A DNA stretch of 64,000 bases from Amycolatopsis coloradensis (GTDB taxonomy: Bacteria > Actinomycetota > Actinomycetes > Mycobacteriales > Pseudonocardiaceae), in assembly GCF_001953865.1 (NCBI RefSeq), contig NZ_MQUQ01000021.1, forward strand, positions 180,509-244,508, in the 5' to 3' direction. Position 1 is the first letter of the stretch. Every line of letters starts with the position of its first letter. Position numbers and translations under genes: made by a program. The notes beneath the pieces were generated by a model that was given only the letters and a program-made list of their open reading frames with translations, searched no databases and was not told where the DNA came from. Below, in pieces: positions 9,601 through 17,898 of this stretch.

Positions 9601-10989
9601 GGCGAGCCGCTCGGCCAGCGTCGTCAGCGCCGTCGGGGTGCGTGCGGACAGGGTGAGTACGTGCGGTCCCGGCGGGGCTGGCATCCTGTGTTGTTCCGGC
9701 GCCTGTTCCAGCACGACGTGCGCGTTGGTGCCGCCGACGCCGAACGAGCTGACCGCGGCGCGGCGCGGACCGCCGGCGACCGCCCAGCCGGTGGTCTCGT
9801 CCGGCAGGAAGAACGGCCCGAGGTCGAGCTCGGGGTTGGGTGCGCCGCGATGCGGCCCGGCGGGAACCTTGCCGTTGCGCAGCACCAGGATCGTCTTGAT
9901 CAGCCCGGCGATGCCCGCCGCCGTGTCGAGGTGGCCGATCGTGGCCTTGAGCGAGCCGAGCGCGCACTTGCCCGGATGCCCGGCGTAGGCGGCGGACAAC
10001 GCGGCCGCCTCGATGGGGTCGCCGATGGGCGTGCCGGTGCCGTGCGCCTCGACGTAGCCGATGGTGCCGGGGTGCACGCCCGCCATGTCCAGCGCCTCGC
10101 GGATCACCGCGGTCTGCCCGCTCACGCTGGGCGCGGTGAACCCGGCCTTGTGCGCGCCGTCGTTGTTGACGGCGGAGCCCAGGATCACCGCGTGCACGCG
10201 GTCGCCGTCCTCGATCGCGTCGGCCAGCCGCTTGAGCACGACGACACCCGCGCCGTTGCCGAAGACGGTCCCATCGGCGTCCGCGGCGAACGGACGGCAG
10301 TGCCCGTCGCGCGACTCGATGCCGCCCTCGGCGTGCAGGTAGCCGGCACGGTGCGGCACGGTTACCGAGACACCGCCCGCGAGCGCGAGGTCGCTCTCGT
10401 GGCTGAGCAAACTCTGCACCGCGAGATGCACCGCCACCAGTGAGGTCGAGCACGCGGTCTGCACGGTGACGGCGGCTCCGCGCAGGTTGAGCTTGTAGGC
10501 CACCCGCGCCGCCAGCTGATCGGTCTGGTTCGCCTGATACAGCAAGGGAATGCCGAGCTTTTCCTGCAGATCCGGGCGGCCGAGGAGGTGCTGGATCAGG
10601 TAAGTGCTGAGCATCGCGCCCGCGTATACCGCGACGGGGCCGTCGACCCGTTCGGGGTCGCGGCCCGCGTCCTCGAACGCCGTCCACGCGCACTCCAGCA
10701 GCAGCCGGTGCTGGGGGTCCAGCACGTCCGCCTCCAGCCCGGTGAAGCCGAACAACACCGAGTCGAAGCCGGCGACGTCGTCGAGCACACCCTTGGCGGG
10801 AACGTACTTGTGGTTGCGCCACAGGGACTCCGGCACACCGGCGGCGCGCAGGTCCGGCTCGGTGAACCGGGTGATCGCCTCGCGGCCGTCCATCAGCAGC
10901 GGCCACAGTTCGTCCACCGAGCCCGCGCCGGGGAACCGTCCGGCCATTCCGATGACAGCGATCCGCTGGGTGTCGTCGACGTCGTTCAT
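6676..10989 (-). CDS. Type I polyketide synthase, KS-AT-KR-ACP
   Basis: Modular PKS of 1437 residues that extends the peptide by one ketide and reduces it to a beta-hydroxy unit. The ATG at 10989 was chosen because the protein then starts MNDVDDTQRIAVIGMAGRFPG, the usual KS N-terminus, and it lies 41 nt after the hydroxylase stop. KS: active Cys in TACSTS near 180, His in EAHGTGT and KATIGH. AT: GHSLGEY Ser near 606; the downstream RAFHS is close to the HAFH motif of malonyl-specific ATs, so malonyl-CoA is the likely extender. KR: NADPH site GGLGGIG near 1095, with catalytic Ser and Tyr in CSSLSS and QIDYTAAN near 1244. ACP: GGHSLLA Ser near 1390. There is no DH or ER. Its stop overlaps the start of the next NRPS, so the chain probably passes directly to that C domain. 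KR stereochemistry was not assigned. Confidence 0.95.
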   Translation of the reverse strand: MNDVDDTQRIAVIGMAGRFPGAGSVDELWPLLMDGREAITRFTEPDLRAAGVPESLWRNHKYVPAKGVLDDVAGFDSVLFGFTGLEADVLDPQHRLLLECAWTAFEDAGRDPERVDGPVAVYAGAMLSTYLIQHLLGRPDLQEKLGIPLLYQANQTDQLAARVAYKLNLRGAAVTVQTACSTSLVAVHLAVQSLLSHESDLALAGGVSVTVPHRAGYLHAEGGIESRDGHCRPFAADADGTVFGNGAGVVVLKRLADAIEDGDRVHAVILGSAVNNDGAHKAGFTAPSVSGQTAVIREALDMAGVHPGTIGYVEAHGTGTPIGDPIEAAALSAAYAGHPGKCALGSLKATIGHLDTAAGIAGLIKTILVLRNGKVPAGPHRGAPNPELDLGPFFLPDETTGWAVAGGPRRAAVSSFGVGGTNAHVVLEQAPEQHRMPAPPGPHVLTLSARTPTALTTLAERLAADLRAHPERELATVAATLQHGRRELEHRLTVVAGDTARAVEALRGELKPVHADATGAVFLVPGQGLDLAGVAGELYDAEPVFRAAVDECAVLLGLDLATLLRDGSTEELTRTEVTQPVVFTIGYAMAQLWLDRGVRPAAVLGHSLGEYTAACVAGVFTLPDALRLVSARGALMAGLPPGAMAALPVDGERAAELAREHDLDLAAVNGPRSSVLSGTAEAVRSALEALAAQGVRGVRLPGARAFHSRAVESITARFADVVVSVTLSAPSIPLMSGVTGARLSAEQATDPAHWVRQLREPVRFHAAVRAVADLVERPVFVETGPGGVLTDLVRAARLPHAALVPAPLSKKENGVAGALAGMWARGLPVRWPQGGRRATLPGYPFERREHWVTPAAPADSAVLAEPPAVLSGPRWRVQPIREQDPLQAKRSTWLVFVDDDGPGQRLADLLTARGQIVTCLRPGAEFKRVKRGQYELNPVRGEDYAALLRELRALVRTPTAVLHCWAPADADRGFFSLVRLARALTAESVVHDVRLGVVTTAGHAVADGDQVDPDAALLGGVCSVLPAEYPNLTCTQIDLAGDWVPADVVRAALVPTAPLVALRGGREWLRSFEELPAPATADVLRDGGGYVITGGLGGIGLALADHLARTRSARLVLLTRREVPDWRDPSTEATEVVRALRKLAEVSPALHVVRADVTDASALKAALAVARTELGRIDGVVHAAGVPGGGAAELRPDELMRSVLAPKVDGTRHLLAALRDDEADFLVLCSSLSSIVPTYGQIDYTAANAYLDGVAAAEAVRGKRRTWSLDWDMWSEVGMAAGAVVPESLRALHGTLVAGGLTTDQGVRAFEASLGTPPGQVVVARAAGVRALTARTPSAPATTRHARPELRTAYTAPETELEQRLTELWQELLGIDRVGLHDGFVELGGHSLLAAQVVARLRASYDVEIPVLVFFEGGSVADVAERIEDMILAQVQQ

Positions 10990-11030
10990 CTCTCGCTTCG
11001 CCTTTGCCTCGGTTAGTGGATTCGGCCGGC

Positions 11031-11768
11031 TCAGGCAGCCATCAGGAAGCTTTGGAAGCGGGGTAGCAGGAACTCCAGAGCCCGCACCTCCGGCGGCGTC
11101 AGCTCGGGGTGCCACACGTCCCAGAGCAGCACCGCGCGCTGCTCGGTGCCCTTGTTCCAGGCCTCGTGCAGGAAGCTGTCGTCGAAGAGCAGGCACTCGC
11201 CCTCGGTCCAGGTGCGCTCGTCGTCCGCGACCTTGATCGAGCAGCCGGGCGGCACCACCAACGCGAGGTGGCAGGTGAGCAACAGGTTGATGCCGCCGGT
11301 GTGCGGGGTGATGTGCACGCCGGGGTTGAGAATCGTGAACATGCCGTCACGCGGGCCGTGCGGCGTGGCGGCGAGCACGTCCGAGGTGACCGGGCACCGG
11401 CGCACGGCCTCCTCGCGGCGCTCGCCGTTCTTGTACAGGGTGAACGTGTCCCAGCCCTGCCAGCCGAGCTCCTTGGTGTAGGCGTCCTCGTACGGCGCGA
11501 ACGGCACATCCTCCTGGCGCAGCGCGAGGAACTCCGCGCGGACCTCGGGAAACGCCGACTCGACGTCACGCACCCAGGCGAGATCCGCCGTGTCGTGCCA
11601 CGGCAGCGCGCTGATGCCGGGGAAGAACAGCCGGGTCGGCTCCTGCTCGTCGTGCAGGTACCGCGGCACACTCTCGCCGGTGAGGATGCGCAGGCACTCC
11701 TCGACGCGTTCCAGCCCGTCCGGGCCGAACCGCTCCACGAGCTCTTCCAGCACGGAGTTGATGTCCAT
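11031..11768 (-). CDS. Aspartyl/asparaginyl beta-hydroxylase-type Fe(II)/2-oxoglutarate oxygenase
   Basis: Protein of 245 residues of the aspartyl/asparaginyl beta-hydroxylase family (PF05118 type): iron- and 2-oxoglutarate-dependent hydroxylation, here presumably of an amino acid bound to the assembly line or of its precursor. The family signature is visible as NPGVHITPHTGGINLLLTCH and later FDDSFLHEAWNKG; the two histidines are the expected iron ligands. The ATG at 11768 has a strong ribosome site (AGGGGGA) that overlaps the stop of the upstream NRPS, which points to translational coupling. It lies between a two-module NRPS and the PKS. With the asparagine synthase and Asp/Glu-type racemase in the same operon, a beta-hydroxylated Asp or Asn is a reasonable guess, but neither A-domain code of the adjacent NRPS reads clearly as Asp or Asn, so the substrate is open. 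Confidence 0.85.
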   Translation of the reverse strand: MDINSVLEELVERFGPDGLERVEECLRILTGESVPRYLHDEQEPTRLFFPGISALPWHDTADLAWVRDVESAFPEVRAEFLALRQEDVPFAPYEDAYTKELGWQGWDTFTLYKNGERREEAVRRCPVTSDVLAATPHGPRDGMFTILNPGVHITPHTGGINLLLTCHLALVVPPGCSIKVADDERTWTEGECLLFDDSFLHEAWNKGTEQRAVLLWDVWHPELTPPEVRALEFLLPRFQSFLMAA

Positions 11769-11778
11769 TGCGGTCCCC

Positions 11779-14700
11779 CTAGTTTTTCCGTCGTGTGATG
11801 ACCCGTGCCCGCAACGCCGCGCGGCGCCGGGAGCCCCGCTCGGCCACGGAGCCGCCACTGTCCTCTTCGGACAGTCGAGCGGCGAGGTCCGCGATCGTCG
11901 GATGGGCGAAGATGTCCACCAGCCGCACCTGTCGCTCCAGTACGGCGCTGAGTTCGATTTGCAACCGGGCCGCCAGCAGCGAGTGCCCGCCCGCCTCGAA
12001 GAAATTGGTGTGGCGGCCGACCTGCTCGACCCCGAGCAGCTTCCGCCACGCCGCGGCCACCGTCTGCTCGACACCGGGCCTGACGTCATCGGCGACCCGC
12101 GGCCGTGCGGGTTCCGGCAGCCGGGCCCGGTCCCGTTTGCCGGTGCGGGTGCGGGGGATCGCGTCGAGCAGCTCGACCGAGGACGGCACCGCGTATGTGG
12201 GGAGCCGCTCGGCCAGATACGTCCGCAGTTGTGCGGCCGTGGTCGCGTCACCGACCACCGCGTAACCCGCGAGCACGCGATCATGCGGCCCGCGCTCGTG
12301 CGCGGCGACGGCCGCTTCCCGCACCGAGGGGTGCCCTTCGAGTACGGCCTCGATCTCCTCCAGCTCGACCCGGTTGCCCCGGATCTTCAGCTGGGAGCCC
12401 AGCCTGCCGAGGAACTCGAGCTCACCGCCCGCCGTCCACCGGCCGAGATCACCGGTGCGGTAGAAGGTGCGCCCCGGTCGCCACGGGTCGGCCGGGTAGG
12501 CCAGCCGGGATTCCTCCGGCCGCCGGTGGTACTCCCCCGCGAGCAGGTCACCGCGCAGGTGGATCTCGCCCTTCACGCCGATCGGGCACGCGCGGCCCGC
12601 GCGGTCGAGCACGAGCGCCTCCCTGCCGGGGATCGGCGACCCGATGGGCACCGAGCCGGAGAACCGTTCGCCTTGCCGCAGCTCGCGATGCGTGGCCAGA
12701 ATGCACTCGGTCGGCCCGTACAGGTTGTGCAGCCGCGGCCGATCGGCCCGCCCCGCCCAGTCGTGCGCCAGCTCGACCGGCAGCACCTCACCCGCGAGCA
12801 GTACGTGCCGCAGTCCCGGCAATCCGGCGTCCGGGCCGAGCGCGTCGGTGACTAGGCGGAAGAAACCCGGCACCGTCTGGATCTGGGTGATGCCCGACCC
12901 GGTCAGCCACCGCGTCATCGCCACCGGGTCCGCGCGCACCTCGTCGGGCGGCAGGTGCAGCTCGGCGCCCGCGCACAGCGCCGCGAACACCTCGGTGTAG
13001 GCGGCGTCGTAGGTGAACGGCGCCCACTGCGCGATCCGGCCATCCGGCCCGATGCCGAACCGTTCCCGCTGCCACGCGGCGAACTGGGCGAACGCCGCGT
13101 GCGCGAGCACGATGCCCTTCGGGCTGCCGCTGGAGCCCGAGGTGTAAACGAGGCACAGCGGATCGCCGCCCGAAGCGGCACTCACCGGTGGCGGCCGGTC
13201 GCCACGCAGCTCGGCGAGGTCAACCTGGGGCACCGCACCGAGTTCCGGCCTCTCGCCGTCGGTCAACAGGCACACCGGCCGCGCGTCGTCGAGCACACCG
13301 GTCAGCCGCAGCACCGGATCACGCGCATCGAGGCAGGCGAACGCGGCCCCGGTCTTGAGCACGCCCAGCAGCGCCGCGACCTGGCCGATGCCGGTCGGCA
13401 GGAGCACCGCCACGAACGTGCCCTTTCCGGCGCCGAGGGCCGCGAGGTCACCGGCGATCCGGTCGCTCCACGCGTCGAGTTCGCGGTAGCGCACGCTGTT
13501 GTCGGCGCCATGCCGGACCGCGACCGCGTCAGGGGTCGCGCCCGCCTGGCGCCGGAACAGCTCGTGCACCGGTACGCCGTGCCGTCCGGCCCACTCCCCC
13601 GGCACGAGCCGCGGCCGCGCGTCGTGCAGCTCCACCTCGTCCAGCGGTGTGCCTGCCGGGTGGGCCAGCAGCCGCGTCAGGTGCTCGACGAATCGTCCGG
13701 CGCTCTCCGCTCCGAACACGTCGGTCGCATGCTCGAGGTCGCCGCGCAACTCTCCGTCACCGTCGTACAGGGTCAGGCAGAGGTCGTACTTCGCGCGTCC
13801 GGAGGAGGTCGGCCGGAGCTCGGCGGTCGCACCGGGCAGCCGCAGCGCGCCGGACGGCGTGTTCTGGTAGACGAACATGGCCTGCGCCAAGGGAGGCCGC
13901 GCCGGATCGCGCGGTAGACCCAGCTCCCCGACGAGCACGTCGAACGGCACCCGCGGCCGCGCGAGGTCCGCGAGTACGGCCGGCGCGAGCCTGCCTGCCA
14001 GCTCCTCGAACGTCGGCCGCCCGGACAGGTCCACCCGCATCGGCACGGTCGAGGCGAAGCTGCCGATCGCGCCTTCCAGCTCGGGGCTGTCGCGGTTCGC
14101 CACCGGCACCGCGACCACCACGTCGTCGCTGTCGGCGTACCGGCCGAGCACCGCCGCGAACCCCGCGAGCAGCACCGTGAACGGCGTCGTGCGCAGGCGC
14201 GCCGCCAACGCGCGCACCGCCTGGTTCAGCGCACGCGGCAGCACCACCGGCAGCGTCGCGCCGTTCGCCGACCACACCGCGGGTCTGCCGTGATCCGCGG
14301 GCAGGTCGAGGATGCCGTCGTGGCCGCGCAGCCGTTCCGCCCACGCCTTCACCGCATCCGGGTCAGGCCGCCCGTCGGCCGCCTGACCGGGCGCGGGACC
14401 CGGCATCGCCCCACCTTTGATCCGGCGGATGTAGTGCGCACCGACCTCGTTCAGCGCCACGCCGACCGACCACCCGTCGGCCGCGATGTGGTGCGACGTC
14501 ACCAGCAGCACCCATTCCCGCGCCGACAACCGCAGCAACGTCGCGCGCAGGAACGGCGGCTCGGTCAGGTCGAACGGCCTGCTCGCTTCGGCCCTCGCCA
14601 GCCGGTCGGCGACCGCATCGTCCACATCGGACAGATCCACCACGGGGAGCGCCCGCTCGACATGCGGGACCAGCCGCGGCACCGGTCCGGCAGCCGTCGG

Positions 14701-17700
14701 GTCACAGGCCAGCCGCAGCGCGTCGTGCCGCGCGACGACGTCGTCCAACGCTCCAGCGAGCACGCCGGGATCGACCACCCCGGTGAGCCGCACCGACGCG
14801 GCGAGGTTCCCGGTCCCCGGCGCGACCTGCTCCAGCAACCAGAACTGCCGCTGCTGGAAGGTGAGCGCCGACGCGTCGAGCACCGGCCGCGCGGCAGGCA
14901 CCGCCCGCGGCGCGGCACGCACGTGCGCGGCCGCCGCGGCGATCGTCGGCGAAGCGTGGAACTCGGCGAGCCCCGGCGCCGTGCCGAACACCCGCCGCAT
15001 TCGTGCGAGCAACCTGCCCGCCGAGAGCGAGTCACCACCGGCGGTGAGGAAGTCGTCCTCGACGCCGGGCTCGTCCCCGAGCACCTCCGCCCACAACGCC
15101 GCGATGGCACGTTCGGTGTCGTCGCGGGGCGCGACGCCGGCCGTCTTCCGCCCCATCTCACGGGCCAGGGCACGCAACCGGACACGATCGGCCTTACCGT
15201 TCGGGGTCAACGGCATAGCGGGCAGCACCACCAATGCCGACGGCACCATCACCTCGGGCAGCCTGGCCCGCAGCGCCCGCCGCAGCGCGTCCGGGTCGAT
15301 CTCGCCGGGCCCGCTGACGAACCCGGCCAGGCGGGCGCCGTCCACCAGCACGACGGCCTGACCGACGGACGGGTCCGCGGTCAGCGCGGCCTCGATCTCG
15401 CCGAGCTCGACCCGGTGGCCGCGAATCTTGACCTGCTGGTCGGCCCGGCCGAGCAGGACGATCCGCCCGTCCGGCAGGTACCGCGCCAGGTCACCGGTCC
15501 GGTACCGCGCCTCGCCGGACCCGGCATCGATCTCGAACACCCGCGCGGTCGGCCCCGGACGGCCCCAGTACCCGTCCGTGACACCGGCGCCGCCGATGAC
15601 GAGTTCACCGACAGCGCCGATGGGCGCCTGCCGGTTCGCGGCGTCGAGCACGTGGCACGTGGTGTTGGCCAGCGGTCTGCCGACCGTGATCACCTCGTCC
15701 GCCCGGACCCGGTCCATGGTGGACCAGATCGTGGTTTCGGTGGGACCGTAGAAGTTCCACAGTTCCCCGACGGCCGCGAGCAGCTCGTCCGCGGTGGCCC
15801 GGTCGAGCGCCTCGCCGCCGCTGAACGCGCGCAAGCCCGGCAGGCCGGTCCAGCCCGCGTCGAGCACCATCCGCCACGTCGACGGCGTGGCCTGGACGAG
15901 CGTCGCCCCGGCGGCGGCCATACCCGCCGCGAGTGCACGGCCGTCCCGCACGACCTCGTCGGGCGCGATCTCCACGCGGGCGCCCGCGAGCAACGGCGCG
16001 AACACCTCCAGCACGGAGATGTCGAACGCGAACGACGTCACCGCGTACAGCACGTCATCGGGACCGAGACCCGGATCGTTCACCACGGACTCGAGCAGGT
16101 TGGTCAGACACCGGTGCGGCACGGCGACGCCCTTGGGCTCACCGGTGGAACCGGACGTGTACATGAGGTAGGCGAGCTCGCCCTCCTCCGCTTGCCAAAC
16201 CTCTGCCTGCCGGACCTTTGCCTGCCCGACCTTTGCCTGCCGGGCCAGCAGCGCGGCCACGTCGTCGACGACCAGCACGGCCCCGCTGTCGGCGACGAGG
16301 TACCGCGCACGTTCCGCGGGCAGCGCCGGGTCGACCGGCACATAAGCCGCGCCCGCACGCCAGATTCCCAGCAGCACGGCCACTGCCTCGGCGGAACGCC
16401 CGAGCGACACGGCGACCCGGTCACCGGTCCGCACACCGAGCCGCGCGGCGACGTCGTCTGCCAGCCGGTCGAGCTCGGCATAGGTGAGCGTCGCACCGCC
16501 GCATCCCACCGCCACCGCGTCACCCCGTGACACGGCAAGCGAACGCACCACCCCGGACACGGTCCGGGGCGGAAACACCCGCGCGGTGTCGTTGGCGGAC
16601 GACAGCACCGCGTGCTCCGCCGGCTCGATCAGGTCGAGATCGGCGACGGCGGTGGACGGCGAACCTTCCAGCACGCGCCGCAACGCCCCGGCGAACCGCC
16701 GCACGGTTTCCTCGCGGAAGAGTCCGGTGCGGTACTCGAAGGTGAGCCGCAGGTCCCCGTCGCGACCGGGCCGGACGGACAACGACAGGTCGTACTTGGC
16801 GGTGCCGCTGTGCACCTCGACGCGGTCGGCCGCGACCCCGCGCAGCATCAGGTCCTGCGGAAGACCGGTGTGGTGGGCAAACATGAGCCGGACGACCGGG
16901 CGCGGCTCGATCGGTGCGGACCGATGGGCGACCGCGGCACTGAGCACCTGATGCACGCGGCCCAGCGCGGTGCCCAACGACGGGGCCCCGGACAGATCCA
17001 CCCGGCATACGACGGTGTTGAGCAGCGGCCCGACCACGGTCGCCAGTTCGGCCCGGTCACGCAGCGCCACCGGCGTGTCCACCAACACGTCGGAGTGGCC
17101 GCCGAAACGGTGTGCCAGCAGGCACAACGCGGTCAGCAACACGCCGGACATCGTGCACCCGGCCGCGTCCGCGAGGCCGCGCACCAGCGACTCGGGCACG
17201 TCGGTGTGCAGTACCGCGCCCGCCACGCCGGTCGGCGAGACGAAGTCGCCGGGCAGCGAGACGACCGGCAGGTCACCGGCGAGCCGAGCGTTCCACCAGG
17301 ACGGAGCCGACGCGGAAGACGCCTCCCAGTAAGCGAAGTCGCCGATACCGAGTGACGGCGCGGCCACCACGCCACCCGCGTAACGCTGCGCCACCCGGCT
17401 CAGGAAGACACCGAGCGACCACGCGTCGACCACGAGGTGCGACGCGGTCAGCAGCAAGACGTGCTTCTCCGCCGACACCCGCAGCAGGTGCACGCGCAGC
17501 AGCGGCGCACGGCCGAGATCGAACGGCACAGCGGCCAGCATCGGGAGCACCTGCTCCACCGCTGTCTCGGCCACCTCGACGACGTGCACGCGGACCGCGA
17601 CGTCCTGCACGACCTGGGCGCTCTCGGTGATCGTCACACGAAGCGCCTGGTGCGCACCGGCTTCCTCGGACACCGCTGCCGCCAGCGCGACCACGTCGAG

Positions 17701-17898
17701 CGGGCCGGTGAGCCGGAACGCCGCGGACTCGGTGTGCAGCGCGGAGTTCCCGGCCAGCTGCTCAGCCAGCCACAACCCCCGCTGCGCCGACGACAACGGC
17801 GCCGTCGAACGGTCCGGCCCTGGCGGGATGCTTTCCACCGCCCGGTTTCCAGCCGTCCAGCGGGACAGCAGCTGACGCTTCGCGTCGGACAAGGTCAT
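11779..17898 (-). CDS. NRPS, two modules, C-A-PCP-C-A-PCP
   Basis: Synthetase of 2039 residues. The ATG at 17898 overlaps the previous stop (ATGA). Module 1: C domain about 25-440, A domain about 446-920 (YTSGSTGEPKG, FYGPTETT), PCP with GGDSLSA near 960. Module 2: C domain about 1006-1430 with canonical HHIAADG, A domain about 1436-1930 (YTSGSSGSPKG), PCP with GGHSLLA near 1975. The first C domain has a degenerate HHxxxDG motif, SHLVVDA: the catalytic second His and the Asp are kept, the first His and the Gly are not. It is the only C domain in view that could accept the acyl chain from the FAAL-ACP, so it may be a starter-type C. Codes read by eye are DILQFGFIWK (nearest to glycine codes, uncertain) and DATQLALLAK (not recognised). 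There is no epimerase, methyltransferase or TE domain. A short in-frame tandem repeat sits between A2 and A3 of module 1. Confidence 0.95.
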   Translation of the reverse strand: MTLSDAKRQLLSRWTAGNRAVESIPPGPDRSTAPLSSAQRGLWLAEQLAGNSALHTESAAFRLTGPLDVVALAAAVSEEAGAHQALRVTITESAQVVQDVAVRVHVVEVAETAVEQVLPMLAAVPFDLGRAPLLRVHLLRVSAEKHVLLLTASHLVVDAWSLGVFLSRVAQRYAGGVVAAPSLGIGDFAYWEASSASAPSWWNARLAGDLPVVSLPGDFVSPTGVAGAVLHTDVPESLVRGLADAAGCTMSGVLLTALCLLAHRFGGHSDVLVDTPVALRDRAELATVVGPLLNTVVCRVDLSGAPSLGTALGRVHQVLSAAVAHRSAPIEPRPVVRLMFAHHTGLPQDLMLRGVAADRVEVHSGTAKYDLSLSVRPGRDGDLRLTFEYRTGLFREETVRRFAGALRRVLEGSPSTAVADLDLIEPAEHAVLSSANDTARVFPPRTVSGVVRSLAVSRGDAVAVGCGGATLTYAELDRLADDVAARLGVRTGDRVAVSLGRSAEAVAVLLGIWRAGAAYVPVDPALPAERARYLVADSGAVLVVDDVAALLARQAKVGQAKVRQAEVWQAEEGELAYLMYTSGSTGEPKGVAVPHRCLTNLLESVVNDPGLGPDDVLYAVTSFAFDISVLEVFAPLLAGARVEIAPDEVVRDGRALAAGMAAAGATLVQATPSTWRMVLDAGWTGLPGLRAFSGGEALDRATADELLAAVGELWNFYGPTETTIWSTMDRVRADEVITVGRPLANTTCHVLDAANRQAPIGAVGELVIGGAGVTDGYWGRPGPTARVFEIDAGSGEARYRTGDLARYLPDGRIVLLGRADQQVKIRGHRVELGEIEAALTADPSVGQAVVLVDGARLAGFVSGPGEIDPDALRRALRARLPEVMVPSALVVLPAMPLTPNGKADRVRLRALAREMGRKTAGVAPRDDTERAIAALWAEVLGDEPGVEDDFLTAGGDSLSAGRLLARMRRVFGTAPGLAEFHASPTIAAAAAHVRAAPRAVPAARPVLDASALTFQQRQFWLLEQVAPGTGNLAASVRLTGVVDPGVLAGALDDVVARHDALRLACDPTAAGPVPRLVPHVERALPVVDLSDVDDAVADRLARAEASRPFDLTEPPFLRATLLRLSAREWVLLVTSHHIAADGWSVGVALNEVGAHYIRRIKGGAMPGPAPGQAADGRPDPDAVKAWAERLRGHDGILDLPADHGRPAVWSANGATLPVVLPRALNQAVRALAARLRTTPFTVLLAGFAAVLGRYADSDDVVVAVPVANRDSPELEGAIGSFASTVPMRVDLSGRPTFEELAGRLAPAVLADLARPRVPFDVLVGELGLPRDPARPPLAQAMFVYQNTPSGALRLPGATAELRPTSSGRAKYDLCLTLYDGDGELRGDLEHATDVFGAESAGRFVEHLTRLLAHPAGTPLDEVELHDARPRLVPGEWAGRHGVPVHELFRRQAGATPDAVAVRHGADNSVRYRELDAWSDRIAGDLAALGAGKGTFVAVLLPTGIGQVAALLGVLKTGAAFACLDARDPVLRLTGVLDDARPVCLLTDGERPELGAVPQVDLAELRGDRPPPVSAASGGDPLCLVYTSGSSGSPKGIVLAHAAFAQFAAWQRERFGIGPDGRIAQWAPFTYDAAYTEVFAALCAGAELHLPPDEVRADPVAMTRWLTGSGITQIQTVPGFFRLVTDALGPDAGLPGLRHVLLAGEVLPVELAHDWAGRADRPRLHNLYGPTECILATHRELRQGERFSGSVPIGSPIPGREALVLDRAGRACPIGVKGEIHLRGDLLAGEYHRRPEESRLAYPADPWRPGRTFYRTGDLGRWTAGGELEFLGRLGSQLKIRGNRVELEEIEAVLEGHPSVREAAVAAHERGPHDRVLAGYAVVGDATTAAQLRTYLAERLPTYAVPSSVELLDAIPRTRTGKRDRARLPEPARPRVADDVRPGVEQTVAAAWRKLLGVEQVGRHTNFFEAGGHSLLAARLQIELSAVLERQVRLVDIFAHPTIADLAARLSEEDSGGSVAERGSRRRAALRARVITRRKN
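16201..16245 (-). repeat. In-frame 15-bp tandem repeat inside an NRPS A domain
   Basis: Three near-perfect copies of a 15-bp unit (ctttgcctgccCgac type, + strand reading), with a degenerate fourth at 16189-16200. On the coding strand they encode pentapeptides AKVGQ, AKVRQ, AEVWQ, AEEGE just before the A3 motif YTSGSTGEPKG. The copies keep the frame, so the protein is lengthened by a short loop rather than broken. Such a repeat could vary in copy number between strains. Confidence 0.8.
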
